64,000 nucleotides of DNA from Brevibacillus daliensis (GCF_021245735.1 NZ_JAJISB010000030.1:1-64000), one strand, 5' to 3'; shown: positions 16,117-25,704, counted from the stretch's first letter. A program made the numbers and translations. The notes: generated from the sequence alone by a model not told the origin.

Positions 16117-18066
16117 CTACTTCATATCATGTAAATAAGATAAAAACTTCATTACATTTGTTTCTTTAGTAAGTTTATTAACAAAAGCTGGTTGTTCACA
16201 TATAAAAGATAACTCTCGAAACAATTGTTTCGTTACCTCTTTACCATCATTCTTAACAGCTAGCATAAATACGAGGGATACTTTCTCTGAACCCCAATCA
16301 ATTGGTTCTTTTAATGTAGCAATTGCAATAGCTGACTGTTTAATATACGTAGGATTTGCATGTGGAATGGCAATCCCCGTGCCAATGGCTGTCGCCGACA
16401 TTTTTTCTCTACTAATTGCATGAAGAGCAAACTCCTTTTCCACATAACCTTTGTCATACAGGGCATTTGCTAGCTTCTCAATTAACGTGAAACGATGTTC
16501 TACATCTTGTTGTAAAAAAACTAAAAAAGGAGTTGTGTAATTCAGCATGACAAACTCATGCTGATCGTTACGAATCGGTTCATCAAGTTGTTTCAGAAAG
16601 TTCTCCAGTTTTCTTTCGTCCGACCATTCTAATAGCGGTGATACAACAAGATGAGGAACCTTTAGTTGCGGAAGGGGAATAGTAGAAATAACAAGTTCCA
16701 CATCATGTTGCTTGATGTACTCCTCCAAATCAGCTTTTGCTATGCAACCCAATACATGCAGATGGCGAAATTTCCGTTCAATCTTTGTCTGCAATAATTG
16801 CGACATTCCAATCCCCATATGACAAACGATAATTGCAATTTTATTTTTCTCTTTATGATTAAAGCGTTCAATAGATGCTTGAAAGTGTAAAGTAAGATAT
16901 GCCGCTTCTTCTTCTGGAATGCAAATAGCGAGTATTTTATTGATTTCTTCTAAAACATGGATCACCATATCAAACAAATAGGGATACATTTTTTTAATAT
17001 CATCGAGCATCGGATTGGATACAGAAAGATCATAATTCAAGCGATTTAACGCCGCATATAAGTGAATCTTTAAACCATCTATTAATATTTGATCTTTACT
17101 AAAATCAATCATATTTAACTGGGACATACTTTTAATTAAATGCTGTACAAGTATAGAAAGAGTGGGATTACTTTCAGAGAGGTTCTTCCATTTCGATGTA
17201 CTATCTTGATAACGAAATTTCCCACCTAAAACATGCATTGTTAAATAGGTCACTTCTTCTTCTGCAAAATGAACAGAGAAAACAGATTCTAATTGTTTTA
17301 AAAACTCTAGCGTCCATTCATATTCTTTCGTTTCCTGCATCAGAATAATTTCCTTGTTGGAAATTGAAATTGGTTGTTTTAGTTTCATTCTCCGAACCAT
17401 AAGTAACGTATGCAATAGTAAGCTTTCGAATGTATCATCTGTAAAAAATAGAGAATGACGTTTTTGTAACGATTTTAATTCATTCGTTACAAATTCAACC
17501 TCATGAGATAAAAACTGCTTTTTCATAAATTGATTTGTAAGCTCTGGGGTACTTATTAAATCTGATAATCTAGCTAATGCTTTTCTTTTCTTATTTTCAT
17601 TTCCTTCAATTGTTAAACCTACCCGTTGTTTTGATACTAACGCTAAATCGAAACGGTTCAACCACTCCTCAATTTTATCTAAATCTTTCTTTATAGTTGC
17701 TCTATTTACAAAATGCCGTGAAGCCATATCTTGAGCTGTAACTGGCTTTATTTTCATTAACAAGTTATAAGCAATTTGCAGAATTCTTTCTTCATCAGAT
17801 TCGTATTTGGTACGATTATTTACGCGATAAAGTCTATTAAACAAATGTACCTTTTCATGTTCTTCAATCTGTAAATATACCCCTAAGCCCGGTTTCTTAA
17901 CAAGAAGCGCATTTGAATATTTGGCAAGATATTCTTCAATCGTTTTAAAATCAGTACGAATTGTTTTTTCAGAACAATTCATTCTATCCGCAAGGTCTTG
18001 CACTAATAAATGTCCATCTGATTCAGATAACAAAACATATAAAATTTCTTGTTGTCTATTATTCAT
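16117..18066 (-). CDS. manR: PRD-containing activator of the mannose operon
   Basis: A 649-residue transcriptional activator of the ManR/LicR type. The order seen is an N-terminal HTH (MNCSEKTIRTDFKTIEEYL), a second HTH, two PTS-regulation domains with conserved His (LTMHVLGGKF, YLTLHFQASI), an EIIB-like domain (IIVCHMGIGMSQLLQ) and a C-terminal EIIA-like domain with His in IPHANPTYI. Phosphorylation of these residues by HPr and the mannose EII would tune activity. It lies upstream of manP in the same direction. ATG at 18066 with AGGTG was preferred over a GTG three codons earlier. Confidence 0.88.
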   Translation of the reverse strand: MNNRQQEILYVLLSESDGHLLVQDLADRMNCSEKTIRTDFKTIEEYLAKYSNALLVKKPGLGVYLQIEEHEKVHLFNRLYRVNNRTKYESDEERILQIAYNLLMKIKPVTAQDMASRHFVNRATIKKDLDKIEEWLNRFDLALVSKQRVGLTIEGNENKKRKALARLSDLISTPELTNQFMKKQFLSHEVEFVTNELKSLQKRHSLFFTDDTFESLLLHTLLMVRRMKLKQPISISNKEIILMQETKEYEWTLEFLKQLESVFSVHFAEEEVTYLTMHVLGGKFRYQDSTSKWKNLSESNPTLSILVQHLIKSMSQLNMIDFSKDQILIDGLKIHLYAALNRLNYDLSVSNPMLDDIKKMYPYLFDMVIHVLEEINKILAICIPEEEAAYLTLHFQASIERFNHKEKNKIAIIVCHMGIGMSQLLQTKIERKFRHLHVLGCIAKADLEEYIKQHDVELVISTIPLPQLKVPHLVVSPLLEWSDERKLENFLKQLDEPIRNDQHEFVMLNYTTPFLVFLQQDVEHRFTLIEKLANALYDKGYVEKEFALHAISREKMSATAIGTGIAIPHANPTYIKQSAIAIATLKEPIDWGSEKVSLVFMLAVKNDGKEVTKQLFRELSFICEQPAFVNKLTKETNVMKFLSYLHDMK

Positions 18067-18412
18067 CTGCTTCACCTGTTCTACTTATCCTTTTTAAAAG
18101 TATGATACAAATATAATTTGTTTATCATAACATATAGTCAAATTGACGAAACCCTTGATTTTATAGTGGCACACGAATCTTATAGTAAAAGGAAAAAGTG
18201 GAAAAAATGTGATGCTGAACCACCGTCAACAGGTTGAACCACCAACATGGAGGTGAGAGGGGAAAGCGGGCGTCAGGTACGATATCAGGTATAGTAAAAA
18301 AAGTGACGAATAATATTGAGAAAACAAATACGCATATACGCTAGTAATTTATTCTTTTTATATTATAGTTAAAAACATCGTTAAGTATCGTACAACTGAA
18401 TATAAGATATAA
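18067..18412. other. Non-coding stretch upstream of manR
   Basis: It is AT-rich, with no ORF that has a ribosome site. It must hold the manR promoter on the minus strand. Apart from A/T-rich tracts around 18110-18130 I see no distinct structure. Confidence 0.5.
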
Positions 18413-18484
18413 AAATCCCTCTCTACTATGGAAACTTGCTGAAAATTTGCGGCAAGTTTCCATGTAAAGGAGGGATTATATGTG
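18413..18484 (-). terminator. Long hairpin terminator
   Basis: ATGGAAACTTGC pairs with GCAAGTTTCCAT, extended by an outer AATCCCTC/GAGGGATT stem. Read on the minus strand it follows the membrane-protein gene at 18491 and ends in ATTTTTA. Confidence 0.7.
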
Positions 18485-18490
18485 TGATTC

Positions 18491-18940
18491 TTATGATGGT
18501 GTGTTTGATTGACTTGCTTCTTTAATTTTCTCTTCTGCCAGCTGACCGAGTTGGTCAATGTTTACGTTAAAATTGAAGTTTTTATAGTATACAGTAGCTT
18601 GAGGATCGCCTTTTTTTCCTTCAATTCGAATATTTGTCGTCTTAATAATGTAACTGCCATCTGGCTTAAATTCATAGTCCGCGTCTTTAATCTCTGCCTC
18701 AATAAGTGGCTTTACGGTGGAAGTGAATACTTCGTCTACACCATTCACTACTTCTCGTCCCATATCTACTACTTGATCGGGAGTATAATTAAATCCAAAA
18801 ACAAGAACGGCACCAATTACGAGAGCAAACAAAACTAGTTTGTATATCGCTTTTAAAAAGAAATTAATGACAAACACGCCAAGCAAGACGAGCACAAGAA
18901 TAACCCAATAGTCTTTTGCAAAGGTCAATAACTGTTCCAT
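18491..18940 (-). CDS. Small membrane protein of unknown function
   Basis: A 149-residue protein with two N-terminal hydrophobic segments (about residues 10-32 and 34-50) and a soluble C-terminal part rich in acidic residues and beta-prone stretches (YIIKTTNIRIEGKKG). I recognise no family. AAAGGAG lies eight bases before the ATG. It stands alone between manR and the second tRNA-Ser gene and has its own terminator. Confidence 0.75.
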   Translation of the reverse strand: MEQLLTFAKDYWVILVLVLLGVFVINFFLKAIYKLVLFALVIGAVLVFGFNYTPDQVVDMGREVVNGVDEVFTSTVKPLIEAEIKDADYEFKPDGSYIIKTTNIRIEGKKGDPQATVYYKNFNFNVNIDQLGQLAEEKIKEASQSNTPS

Positions 18941-19169
18941 GTACTTCTCCTTTCGAAAACCAACGAATCAACATCTATCATACACAAATTGTAGCATAGA
19001 CACAAATGAATAGAATTGGATACAACATTATACATTAGTAGATCAATTATATAATACGTTTTCAGTGTAACAAGGTTACAATAATACGAATAAAGGGGAG
19101 TAGAAAGATATCAAAAAGATCATTCACCAGGAATTAGAAAATATCGTACCAAAAAAATGAAAAAAATAC

Positions 19170-19198
19170 TTGCTTTTCATAGAAAGATTTTATATACT
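19170..19198 (+). promoter_or_regulatory. Promoter of tRNA-Ser copy 2
   Basis: TTGCTT (19170-19175), a 17-base spacer and TATACT (19193-19198), 32 bases before the tRNA. The flanks differ from those of copy 1. Confidence 0.65.
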
Positions 19199-19230
19199 AA
19201 TTTTTGCTGACAGATTACAGCATACATCAT

Positions 19231-19316
19231 GGAGGGATACCGAAGTGGTCATAACGGGGCGGTCTTGAAAACCGTTAGGCGGCAACGTCACGGGGGTTCG
19301 AATCCCTCTCCCTCCG
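19231..19316 (+). tRNA. tRNA-Ser (UGA), copy 2
   Basis: All 86 bases of the tRNA body are identical to the gene at 12132, but CCA is not encoded (TAT follows). It has its own promoter and terminator, so it is probably functional with CCA added afterwards. Confidence 0.94.
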
Positions 19317-19336
19317 TATATAAGAGTTTTTGCAAG

Positions 19337-19376
19337 AGAAGTCGAAAGCTTACTAGCGTTCGACTTCTTTTCTTTT
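19337..19376 (+). terminator. Terminator after tRNA-Ser copy 2
   Basis: AGAAGTCGAA (19337-19346) pairs perfectly with TTCGACTTCT (19359-19368), followed by a T-rich tail. Confidence 0.85.
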
Positions 19377-19484
19377 AGTTGTGAAAGATCATAAATAAAC
19401 CTTATCCAGTATCTATCATAATAGTGGTGATTACGTGTTCCGTCATGCATACAAAGAAGTTCGATCATTTATTAAAAAAAGCAA

Positions 19485-19537
19485 AAATAAGGTCGTTTAC
19501 TGGAATAAATTATCTCCCGTAAACGACCTTATTTTTT
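19485..19537. terminator. Second strong hairpin, probably a bidirectional terminator
   Basis: AAATAAGGTCGTTTAC (19485-19500) pairs with GTAAACGACCTTATTT (19519-19534), a 16-bp perfect stem with A- and T-runs at the ends. The rest of the 19317-19803 gap holds only the tetR promoter and operator. Confidence 0.7.
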
Positions 19538-19734
19538 AGGTGACTTATGTAATGTATTTTATTGGCTTTTACAATTTCTTTGAAACAGGGAAGTCCATTC
19601 CGTGTGGAATATAAGGTAAAGCCAGTTATATAAAATCTCAAATAAAGCTCGGAGGTTATGAAGGAAGATAATACTTTTTGCAGATAATATTAAAAGAAAA
19701 TTCTTTTTGCTTCCATTTTTTACGCATTAAGTGC

Positions 19735-19783
19735 TTGACGAATGAAAAATATAGAAGTATTATTCTTGTACTGACCAGTCAGT
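19735..19783 (+). promoter_or_regulatory. Promoter and TetR-type operator of the export operon
   Basis: TTGACG (19735-19740), a 17-base spacer and TATTAT (19758-19763) form a good SigA promoter. The perfect palindrome ACTGACCAGTCAGT (19770-19783) covers the start of transcription. It has the TGACNNGTCA form common for autorepressed TetR regulators, and the regulator gene begins 20 bases later. Confidence 0.8.
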
Positions 19784-19803
19784 TCAAAAATGGAGGAACG
19801 TGG

Positions 19804-20379
19804 ATGAGCAAAAAAAAGGAATTAATTTATGAATCTGCTTTAAATGCCTTTGCCAATCACGGTTATTCTTATACCACGATGGATGCTATTGCGGAGGAGG
19901 CGAAAGTAGCAAAGGGAACCTTGTACTACCATTTCAAAACAAAAGAGGAACTATTCCTGTACGTTAACCAAAAAGGCGTGCAAATGTTGATAGATTCCGT
20001 AGCGGAAGCAATAAAAAACCCTACATTAACACCACAGCAACGTATTGTGCATGTACTCGATGAACATTTGCGTTTCTTTTCGGAGAATGAAAAATTGTGT
20101 ACCTTGTTGTTAACCATCACGTCCGGGGATTTTGAGAGAGATGTTATCATTCGAGATCTGCTGGCGAACTATTTTACCTTAATGGAGAGTTATTTAGGCC
20201 AATTGCAGCAGAATGGGTTGATTGACTCGGCATTAGAGGTTCAGACGTTAGTCTCTGCTTTTTTTGGAAGTATCGCGTTTACCGTCCTACGTAAAATGTA
20301 TCGAAAAGAAGAGATTTATACAGACGATACGAGGAATACGTTACTTTCCATGTGTAAAGGTGTTTTAGGAGTTCATTAA
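19804..20379 (+). CDS. TetR-family repressor of the downstream export operon
   Basis: A 191-residue regulator. The N-terminal helix-turn-helix is clear (ALNAFANHGYSYTTMDAIAE, then KGTLYYHFKTKEELF), and the ligand-binding C-terminal part is less conserved. It heads an operon with an HlyD-type adaptor and an ABC-2 permease, and an operator palindrome lies in its own promoter, so it most likely represses all three genes until a toxic ligand binds. The longer upstream reading is rejected because GGAGG lies just before this ATG and the promoter lies inside the longer frame. Confidence 0.88.
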   Translation: MSKKKELIYESALNAFANHGYSYTTMDAIAEEAKVAKGTLYYHFKTKEELFLYVNQKGVQMLIDSVAEAIKNPTLTPQQRIVHVLDEHLRFFSENEKLCTLLLTITSGDFERDVIIRDLLANYFTLMESYLGQLQQNGLIDSALEVQTLVSAFFGSIAFTVLRKMYRKEEIYTDDTRNTLLSMCKGVLGVH

Positions 20380-20405
20380 TATTGGATAGTGGGAGAAGAT
20401 TAAAA

Positions 20406-21596
20406 ATGAGAGAGAATAAAAAAATGATACTGGGATTAGCTGGATTTGCTGTTCTGGTGGTTTTATTGGGTAGTTACTTGTTATTTTCAGAACAAACTAG
20501 TTATGCCGGGGAAGCACAGGCGATTACAGGAGTAGTGGAAGGACAGGAAGTTGACCTTGCTTTCAAAACGCCAGGTACAATAGAGACGATCCTGGTAAAA
20601 GAAGGCGACCGTGTAAAAGCAGGTCAGGAGCTGGCCATTCTGTCTAGTGATGAAATTAGAGCGAAGAGAGATCAGGCAGAGGCTGCTTATCAAATGGCAC
20701 AAGCGAAGCTGGGGCAGGCAAAAAAATCAGTTACTATTACAAATGGCACAAGTGATGCGACTGTAAAACAAGCGGAAGCAGCTAAGAGTGCGGCCATCGC
20801 TCAGCTTGAAGCCAACAAAAACGGTGCGCGTCCTGAAGAAATCAGTCAGTTACAAAGCAAATTACAAGCCACCCAAACTGCGAAAGATTTGGCACAAACA
20901 AATCTGAAACGAATGCAGGATCTATTTAGTGAAGGTGCTGTTCCTCAGGTGAAAGTGGACGAAGCAAATGCAGAATGGGAAAAATATAGTGCCGAATATA
21001 CTTCCGTTGAACAACAATTAAACATGGCAAAACAAGGTGCGCGTAAAGAACAGATTGCTGCCTTGCAAGCTCAAGTAGATCAGGCAGATGCTGCCTACCA
21101 AAATGCACAGGCTGGTCGTGGTCAAGTAGGTTTAAGGGAGTCTGATGTTGCATCAGCAGAAGCAGCTGTTAAACAGGCAAAAGGCGCACTAGATGAGGCA
21201 AATGCTTATCTTCGCAATACAACAATGAAAGCACCTGTTGATGGAATTATTAAATCTGTCTCTTCACAAACAGGAGAGCTGGTTGCACAAGGTGCAGGCA
21301 TCATGACCATTCAGGTTGAGCAAGAAAAATTTGTGAAGCTGTATGTTGATGAAAACCAACTAGGTTCTCTGAAGACAGGTGAAAAAACAAAATTATTTGT
21401 TCCAGCATTGAATAAAGAAGTAGAGGCAACTCTTCAAGTGATTTCTCCTGCAGCGGACTTTGCTGTAAAAAAAGCTACTCAAGAGTTAAATTCTCGTGAC
21501 TTACGAGCATTCCAGGTGAAACTGGCTATAGCAGATGAAGATATTCGTCCAGGTTATACGGTGGAATGGGGACTTGAAGGGGCTGGACAGAAATGA
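20406..21596 (+). CDS. HlyD/EmrA-type membrane fusion adaptor
   Basis: A 396-residue adaptor of an export system. One N-terminal membrane anchor (about residues 7-25), a biotinyl-lipoyl half motif (IETILVKEGDRVKAGQELA), a long Ala/Gln-rich coiled coil with the near-repeats NGARPEEISQLQSKL and QGARKEQIAALQAQV, the second lipoyl half (TTMKAPVDGIIKSVSSQTGE) and a beta-barrel. It would link the permease encoded next to outer cell-wall layers. An upstream TTG adds eight residues, but GGGAGAAG favours the ATG. The stop overlaps the permease start (ATGA). Confidence 0.85.
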   Translation: MRENKKMILGLAGFAVLVVLLGSYLLFSEQTSYAGEAQAITGVVEGQEVDLAFKTPGTIETILVKEGDRVKAGQELAILSSDEIRAKRDQAEAAYQMAQAKLGQAKKSVTITNGTSDATVKQAEAAKSAAIAQLEANKNGARPEEISQLQSKLQATQTAKDLAQTNLKRMQDLFSEGAVPQVKVDEANAEWEKYSAEYTSVEQQLNMAKQGARKEQIAALQAQVDQADAAYQNAQAGRGQVGLRESDVASAEAAVKQAKGALDEANAYLRNTTMKAPVDGIIKSVSSQTGELVAQGAGIMTIQVEQEKFVKLYVDENQLGSLKTGEKTKLFVPALNKEVEATLQVISPAADFAVKKATQELNSRDLRAFQVKLAIADEDIRPGYTVEWGLEGAGQK

Positions 21597-22786
21597 ACAA
21601 TGTCTGGCAACTGATGATAGAAGAGTGGAGATCAGTATGGACGAATAAAACAATTCGACGTATCGTTTTTCTTGTCCCTGTAGTGTATATGACACTCTTT
21701 GGTTTCCTTTATTCTGAAAGCAGAGTAATGGAAATTCCTACGGTGATAGCTGATCTCGATCAGACCGAGCTATCCCGTGAGATGATTCGATCAATTGATC
21801 ATGACCAAACCTTCGCGGTCACTAAGGTTGTACAGACAGAGGAGGAAGCACAGCTGTTACTTGATCAGGGAGAGGTGCTGACCAGCTTCATCATTCCTCA
21901 GGGTCTAACAGTTAATGCTAAGGCTGGGAAACCTACAGAAGTTTTAAACATTATTGATGGCAGTAATTTGTTAATTTCCAACACATCTGTTCGGGCAGCA
22001 AGTTCCTTAGTTAAGACCATTTCAGGTGGGGTTACGATCAAAAAACTGGAAGCAAAAGGAGAATGGGGCGACGCAGGACAGAACTTCGCCACTGGTATTG
22101 ATTACCGATATCGGATTCTACATAATCCAACTTTTAATTACCTTTCTTTTATGCTGTTAGGTTTGGCGGGAACGGTTATGCAGCAGGTCGCTTTCCTAAG
22201 TGTTTCGCTTTCTGTTACACGTCAGAAAGAGACAGGTAGTTGGAATACTAGTTTGACGGCAAATCGTTTTTTTGCCTTGGCTATTAGTAAAATTTCCATT
22301 CACATGCTACTTGCAATGTTTAACTTTGCTATTTGCTTTGTCATGATGCTGAAAGTCTTTGACATTCCTTACTACGGTAATCTTGGGCTATTTGTATTAG
22401 TCGGTATTGTTTTCCATTTAGCAGTTATTTCGATCGGCTTTGCAATGTCAATTCTTGCTGGTAGCATGCTACAAGCAACTCAGTGGGCGATGATTGTTGC
22501 CGTTCCGTCGTTTATGCTTTCTGGATGGACTTGGCCAATTATTTCCATGCCAGATTGGGTTGCAGCACTAGCAAATTGTTTACCGTTAACATATTTTCTA
22601 CATGCAACCAGGGAAATTCTGAGCAAAGGACACGGCTGGGAATATGTAACACATGATGTAAAAATTATGTTGTTAATGACTTTGATTTCACTATTTGCAG
22701 GATATGTTGCATATTTCTGGCAGAAGAATAGGGCGGTTGTAAAAAAATCAAGTACATCAGAGATTGAAACTGTTAACATTTTGTAA
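21593..22786 (+). CDS. ABC-2 type transporter permease
   Basis: A 397-residue membrane protein of the YhhJ/YbhR (ABC-2) type: a first membrane segment near residues 22-42, a large extracytoplasmic domain (about 45-175) and five more segments in the second half, with the family motif around FMLSGWTWPIISMPDWV. Such permeases normally need an ATPase subunit, yet none is encoded here: the operon is tetR, hlyD, permease. The ATPase may be encoded elsewhere. It overlaps the adaptor gene by four bases. Confidence 0.85.
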   Translation: MNNVWQLMIEEWRSVWTNKTIRRIVFLVPVVYMTLFGFLYSESRVMEIPTVIADLDQTELSREMIRSIDHDQTFAVTKVVQTEEEAQLLLDQGEVLTSFIIPQGLTVNAKAGKPTEVLNIIDGSNLLISNTSVRAASSLVKTISGGVTIKKLEAKGEWGDAGQNFATGIDYRYRILHNPTFNYLSFMLLGLAGTVMQQVAFLSVSLSVTRQKETGSWNTSLTANRFFALAISKISIHMLLAMFNFAICFVMMLKVFDIPYYGNLGLFVLVGIVFHLAVISIGFAMSILAGSMLQATQWAMIVAVPSFMLSGWTWPIISMPDWVAALANCLPLTYFLHATREILSKGHGWEYVTHDVKIMLLMTLISLFAGYVAYFWQKNRAVVKKSSTSEIETVNIL

Positions 22787-22879
22787 AAATCTCTTGTAAC
22801 TACAGAGTACTTTTTTTACAATAAACGTAAACCTTTTATTAACAGCTTCCTACATTACAGTGCCCTAAGGAGGATTCCT

Positions 22880-23383
22880 ATGTCAGATGCTCATCTTAAG
22901 CAACTGTGCGAAGATACCTTTATCCGTTTGAAAAAGGTAAGCATAGAGTTGGAAAGATTCCTGAACAAAACGACGTTGTCTGCTTTGGTAGAAAGCTCAA
23001 GTGATGCACAGGAGTATGAATCTTACTACAGTAGCTACTTGTCTGATTTGCGTCGTTTGCTGGTTTATGCAGAAAATGCATATGAAAAAGTTGGAGTTTG
23101 CCTGCGTCGTGCTCGTTTTAATTCTGAATTTGCAGAGGATGCACTTTACCAGGTATACCAGACCTGTGTCATCAACTTCTACTATCCAAAAGGAGAAGTA
23201 TATGATGAGGACGGTAGATACTCGTACACAGGGCAAGACTGTATTATTTTCCGCAAAGATGTTACACCAGAGTTAAGGGAACTAACGCTGACCCTCTCTA
23301 GAATTTTTGAACCGTTGCGTGATGATCTACAATATTACGAAACGGACTACATTACGAAAAAACGTATGCAGGTTCAAAAGTAA
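22880..23383 (+). CDS. DUF3907 protein (YpuI-like)
   Basis: A 167-residue soluble protein rich in Tyr, Glu and Arg, largely helical, ending with a LRDDLQYYETDYITKKRM-type motif that I associate with the Bacillales DUF3907 family (YpuI of B. subtilis). The function is unknown. AAGGAGG precedes the ATG, and a terminator follows. The family assignment is from memory of the motif and should be treated as probable. Confidence 0.7.
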   Translation: MSDAHLKQLCEDTFIRLKKVSIELERFLNKTTLSALVESSSDAQEYESYYSSYLSDLRRLLVYAENAYEKVGVCLRRARFNSEFAEDALYQVYQTCVINFYYPKGEVYDEDGRYSYTGQDCIIFRKDVTPELRELTLTLSRIFEPLRDDLQYYETDYITKKRMQVQK

Positions 23384-23491
23384 GCGTGGATCTCAAGTAG
23401 TGAAATGTTAATGGTTAAACGGTTTACACATTATTTGAACTTATTCTTTGTTACCTGTAAGAAGTCTCTTGAAAATTGATTGGTTTAACGT

Positions 23492-23532
23492 GGCAGCTGG
23501 TCACGCACTTGTGCGGATTGGCTGCCTTTTTA
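23492..23532 (+). terminator. Rho-independent terminator
   Basis: GGCAGC pairs with GCTGCC (23521-23526), with a smaller hairpin around CGCACTTGTGCG inside and five T after. It follows the DUF3907 gene. Confidence 0.7.
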
Positions 23533-23609
23533 CTTGATAAGTGATCTTTCTTTAAGCTAGCTAGAATTCACAACCATTAATCAAAAAATTTGTAAGAAAG
23601 GTATGTGCC

Positions 23610-24995
23610 ATGATCACAGATTATTTTGAAAAAAATCGAGATAAACATCTTAAGCAATTATGTGAACTGATCTCCATTCCCAGTATTAGTACGGATCCCG
23701 CATATAAAGATGATGTACGAGCCTGTGCGAATAACCTTGTATCCTACTTAAAAGAAATAGGCTTTGAACATGTTACATTCATTACTGACGAAAAAGATAG
23801 TCATCCAATCATCTATGCAGATTGGCTACATGCTCCAGATCAGCCAACTGTTCTGTTGTATGGTCATTATGATGTTCAACCGGCAGATCCGATTGAGGAA
23901 TGGACAAGTCCGCCTTTTACTCCAGAAATTAGAGGAAATATATTATATGGAAGAGGGGCCAGTGATAACAAAGGTCAGTTCTTTATGCATTTACTTGTCT
24001 TTGAAGCCCTATTCCATACCTATGGGAGACTTCCTTTTAACGTAAAGCTATGCCTTGAAGGTGAAGAGGAAAGTGGTAGCAGCTTGTTGCTAAGCACCTT
24101 GCCCATTGAGAAAGAACGCTTTCAGGCTGATTATGTAATTTTGTCTGATACAGCTGTGATGGAAGAGAATAATCCTGCCATCTGTTACGGATTACGAGGA
24201 TTGCTTGGTTTTCAAATCAGTTTATACGGTGCCAATAGAGATTTGCACTCTGGCGGATTTCATGGTGGCACCGTCCCCAATACGTTACATGCAATGGTTC
24301 AATTACTTGCTAGCATGAGAAATGAAGATGGGATGATAACCATTGATGGTTTCTATGATGATGTTGAACCTATTTCGGAGACAGAAAAACGCCTGCTTGC
24401 AGAGCTGCCTTTTCAGGAGAAAGAGTTCTATGAGAAGTTGGGTGTAACGGAGCAAGTGGGTGAACCGGGATATACAGCTTTAGAGCGTGTATGGACGAGG
24501 CCAACTCTCGAAATAAATGGAATGTATGGTGGATACCAAGGGGAAGGCAGCAAAACTGTTATCCCGAGAGAAGCACACGTAAAAATAACATGTCGGCTCG
24601 TATCCAATCAAGATCCTGATCGAATGGAGAAAATCATTCAGACTCATGTAGAAAAACATATACCAAAAGGAATTCGTGCCTCCTTGACGTTTGAAGATAA
24701 ATCATATCCATATGTAGGCTCACTTGATCATCCTTGCCTAAAACTAGCTGCTCAGGCATTGGAAGAAGCTTTTGACAAACGGGTTTCGTTCATTCGAGCT
24801 GGTGGCTCTATTCCTGTGGTGGAATTATTTGCACGTGTGCTTCAGGTTCCGATCATTATGATGGGATTTGCCTTGCCAGATGCTAATGCTCATGCACCTG
24901 ACGAAAAATTCTCTCTTGCACATTTTGATAAGGGTATTCGTGCATTGTATCAATATTATCTAATGCTAGGTGAACAAGAACAAAATAACGACTAG
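23610..24995 (+). CDS. M20-family dipeptidase
   Basis: A 461-residue zinc dipeptidase of the carnosinase/PepV-like M20 group. Metal ligands and the catalytic Glu are visible in YGHYDVQPADP, GRGASDNKGQ and LEGEEESGS, and the lid His in DLHSGGFHGG. Full length and cytoplasmic (no signal peptide). It would release amino acids from peptides. A single gene with its own terminator. Confidence 0.88.
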   Translation: MITDYFEKNRDKHLKQLCELISIPSISTDPAYKDDVRACANNLVSYLKEIGFEHVTFITDEKDSHPIIYADWLHAPDQPTVLLYGHYDVQPADPIEEWTSPPFTPEIRGNILYGRGASDNKGQFFMHLLVFEALFHTYGRLPFNVKLCLEGEEESGSSLLLSTLPIEKERFQADYVILSDTAVMEENNPAICYGLRGLLGFQISLYGANRDLHSGGFHGGTVPNTLHAMVQLLASMRNEDGMITIDGFYDDVEPISETEKRLLAELPFQEKEFYEKLGVTEQVGEPGYTALERVWTRPTLEINGMYGGYQGEGSKTVIPREAHVKITCRLVSNQDPDRMEKIIQTHVEKHIPKGIRASLTFEDKSYPYVGSLDHPCLKLAAQALEEAFDKRVSFIRAGGSIPVVELFARVLQVPIIMMGFALPDANAHAPDEKFSLAHFDKGIRALYQYYLMLGEQEQNND

Positions 24996-25013
24996 AGAAT
25001 GATTGAAATATCA

Positions 25014-25040
25014 AGGGAGCCGAGTATACGGCTCCTTTGG
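25014..25040 (+). terminator. Rho-independent terminator of the dipeptidase gene
   Basis: GGAGCCG (25016-25022) pairs with CGGCTCC (25029-25035), followed by TTTGGTTGTT. Confidence 0.65.
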
Positions 25041-25088
25041 TTGTTGTAGGGTAGTATTATTTAATGGTGCCTCATTCGTGCTTAAAGC

Positions 25089-25685
25089 TTACATCATTAC
25101 AGGTGTACGAAAATGGCGGATAGCCTGATGAACTTGAGCTAGATATTCTTTTCTCTGTTCTTCAGAAGTGTTAGCGATCTCCGCAAAATTCCGATAGACA
25201 ACAGGTTTGATTCCACAAAAATGCAAGATACCATCCACAACTTGTTTTTCCATAACCGTGTCAAAACCACTTTGCTCCATTTCCTTAGCGGATTCACGAG
25301 TGGTGGTAAATACGATAGCCTGTTTATCAGTTAGAAGACCAATGGGACCAGTTGACTCATATCGGAAAGCAAATTGATTAGTCATGACTCTATCGATATA
25401 TCCTTTGAGGATAGCAGGTTGTGACCACCACCAGACAGGATAAATCATCACCAGCAGATTCGCATTTCTGATTGAAACCTGTTCGTTCTTGATCTCATCA
25501 GGGATCTGGTCAGTCTCAATGCCATTCATATCTGAAGCAGAGAATACAGGAGAAAATTGTTCCTGATACAAATCACGTACTTCATACGAAATCCCTTCCT
25601 GATCAAACTGATTGGTTACTTCGTGCAGGATGGAGTGGCAAAAACTCTCTTTTCCTGGATGCGCAAACAGGACAATGGCTTTCAT
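25089..25685 (-). CDS. NAD(P)H-dependent oxidoreductase, flavodoxin-like fold
   Basis: A 198-residue quinone-reductase/MdaB-type flavoprotein: N-terminal FMN-binding VLFAHPGKESFCHSI, then MIYPVWWWSQPAILKGYIDRV, the family core. It would reduce quinones or azo/nitro compounds with NAD(P)H by two electrons. It lies 19 bases downstream of the protease gene in the same direction and is probably co-transcribed. Confidence 0.87.
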   Translation of the reverse strand: MKAIVLFAHPGKESFCHSILHEVTNQFDQEGISYEVRDLYQEQFSPVFSASDMNGIETDQIPDEIKNEQVSIRNANLLVMIYPVWWWSQPAILKGYIDRVMTNQFAFRYESTGPIGLLTDKQAIVFTTTRESAKEMEQSGFDTVMEKQVVDGILHFCGIKPVVYRNFAEIANTSEEQRKEYLAQVHQAIRHFRTPVMM

Positions 25686-25704
25686 CTAAGCTTGACCCCC
25701 TTAT

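Noticed and set aside
19678-19803. N-terminal extension of the TetR gene
   Set aside because: The promoter and operator lie inside it, and GGAGG marks the internal ATG.
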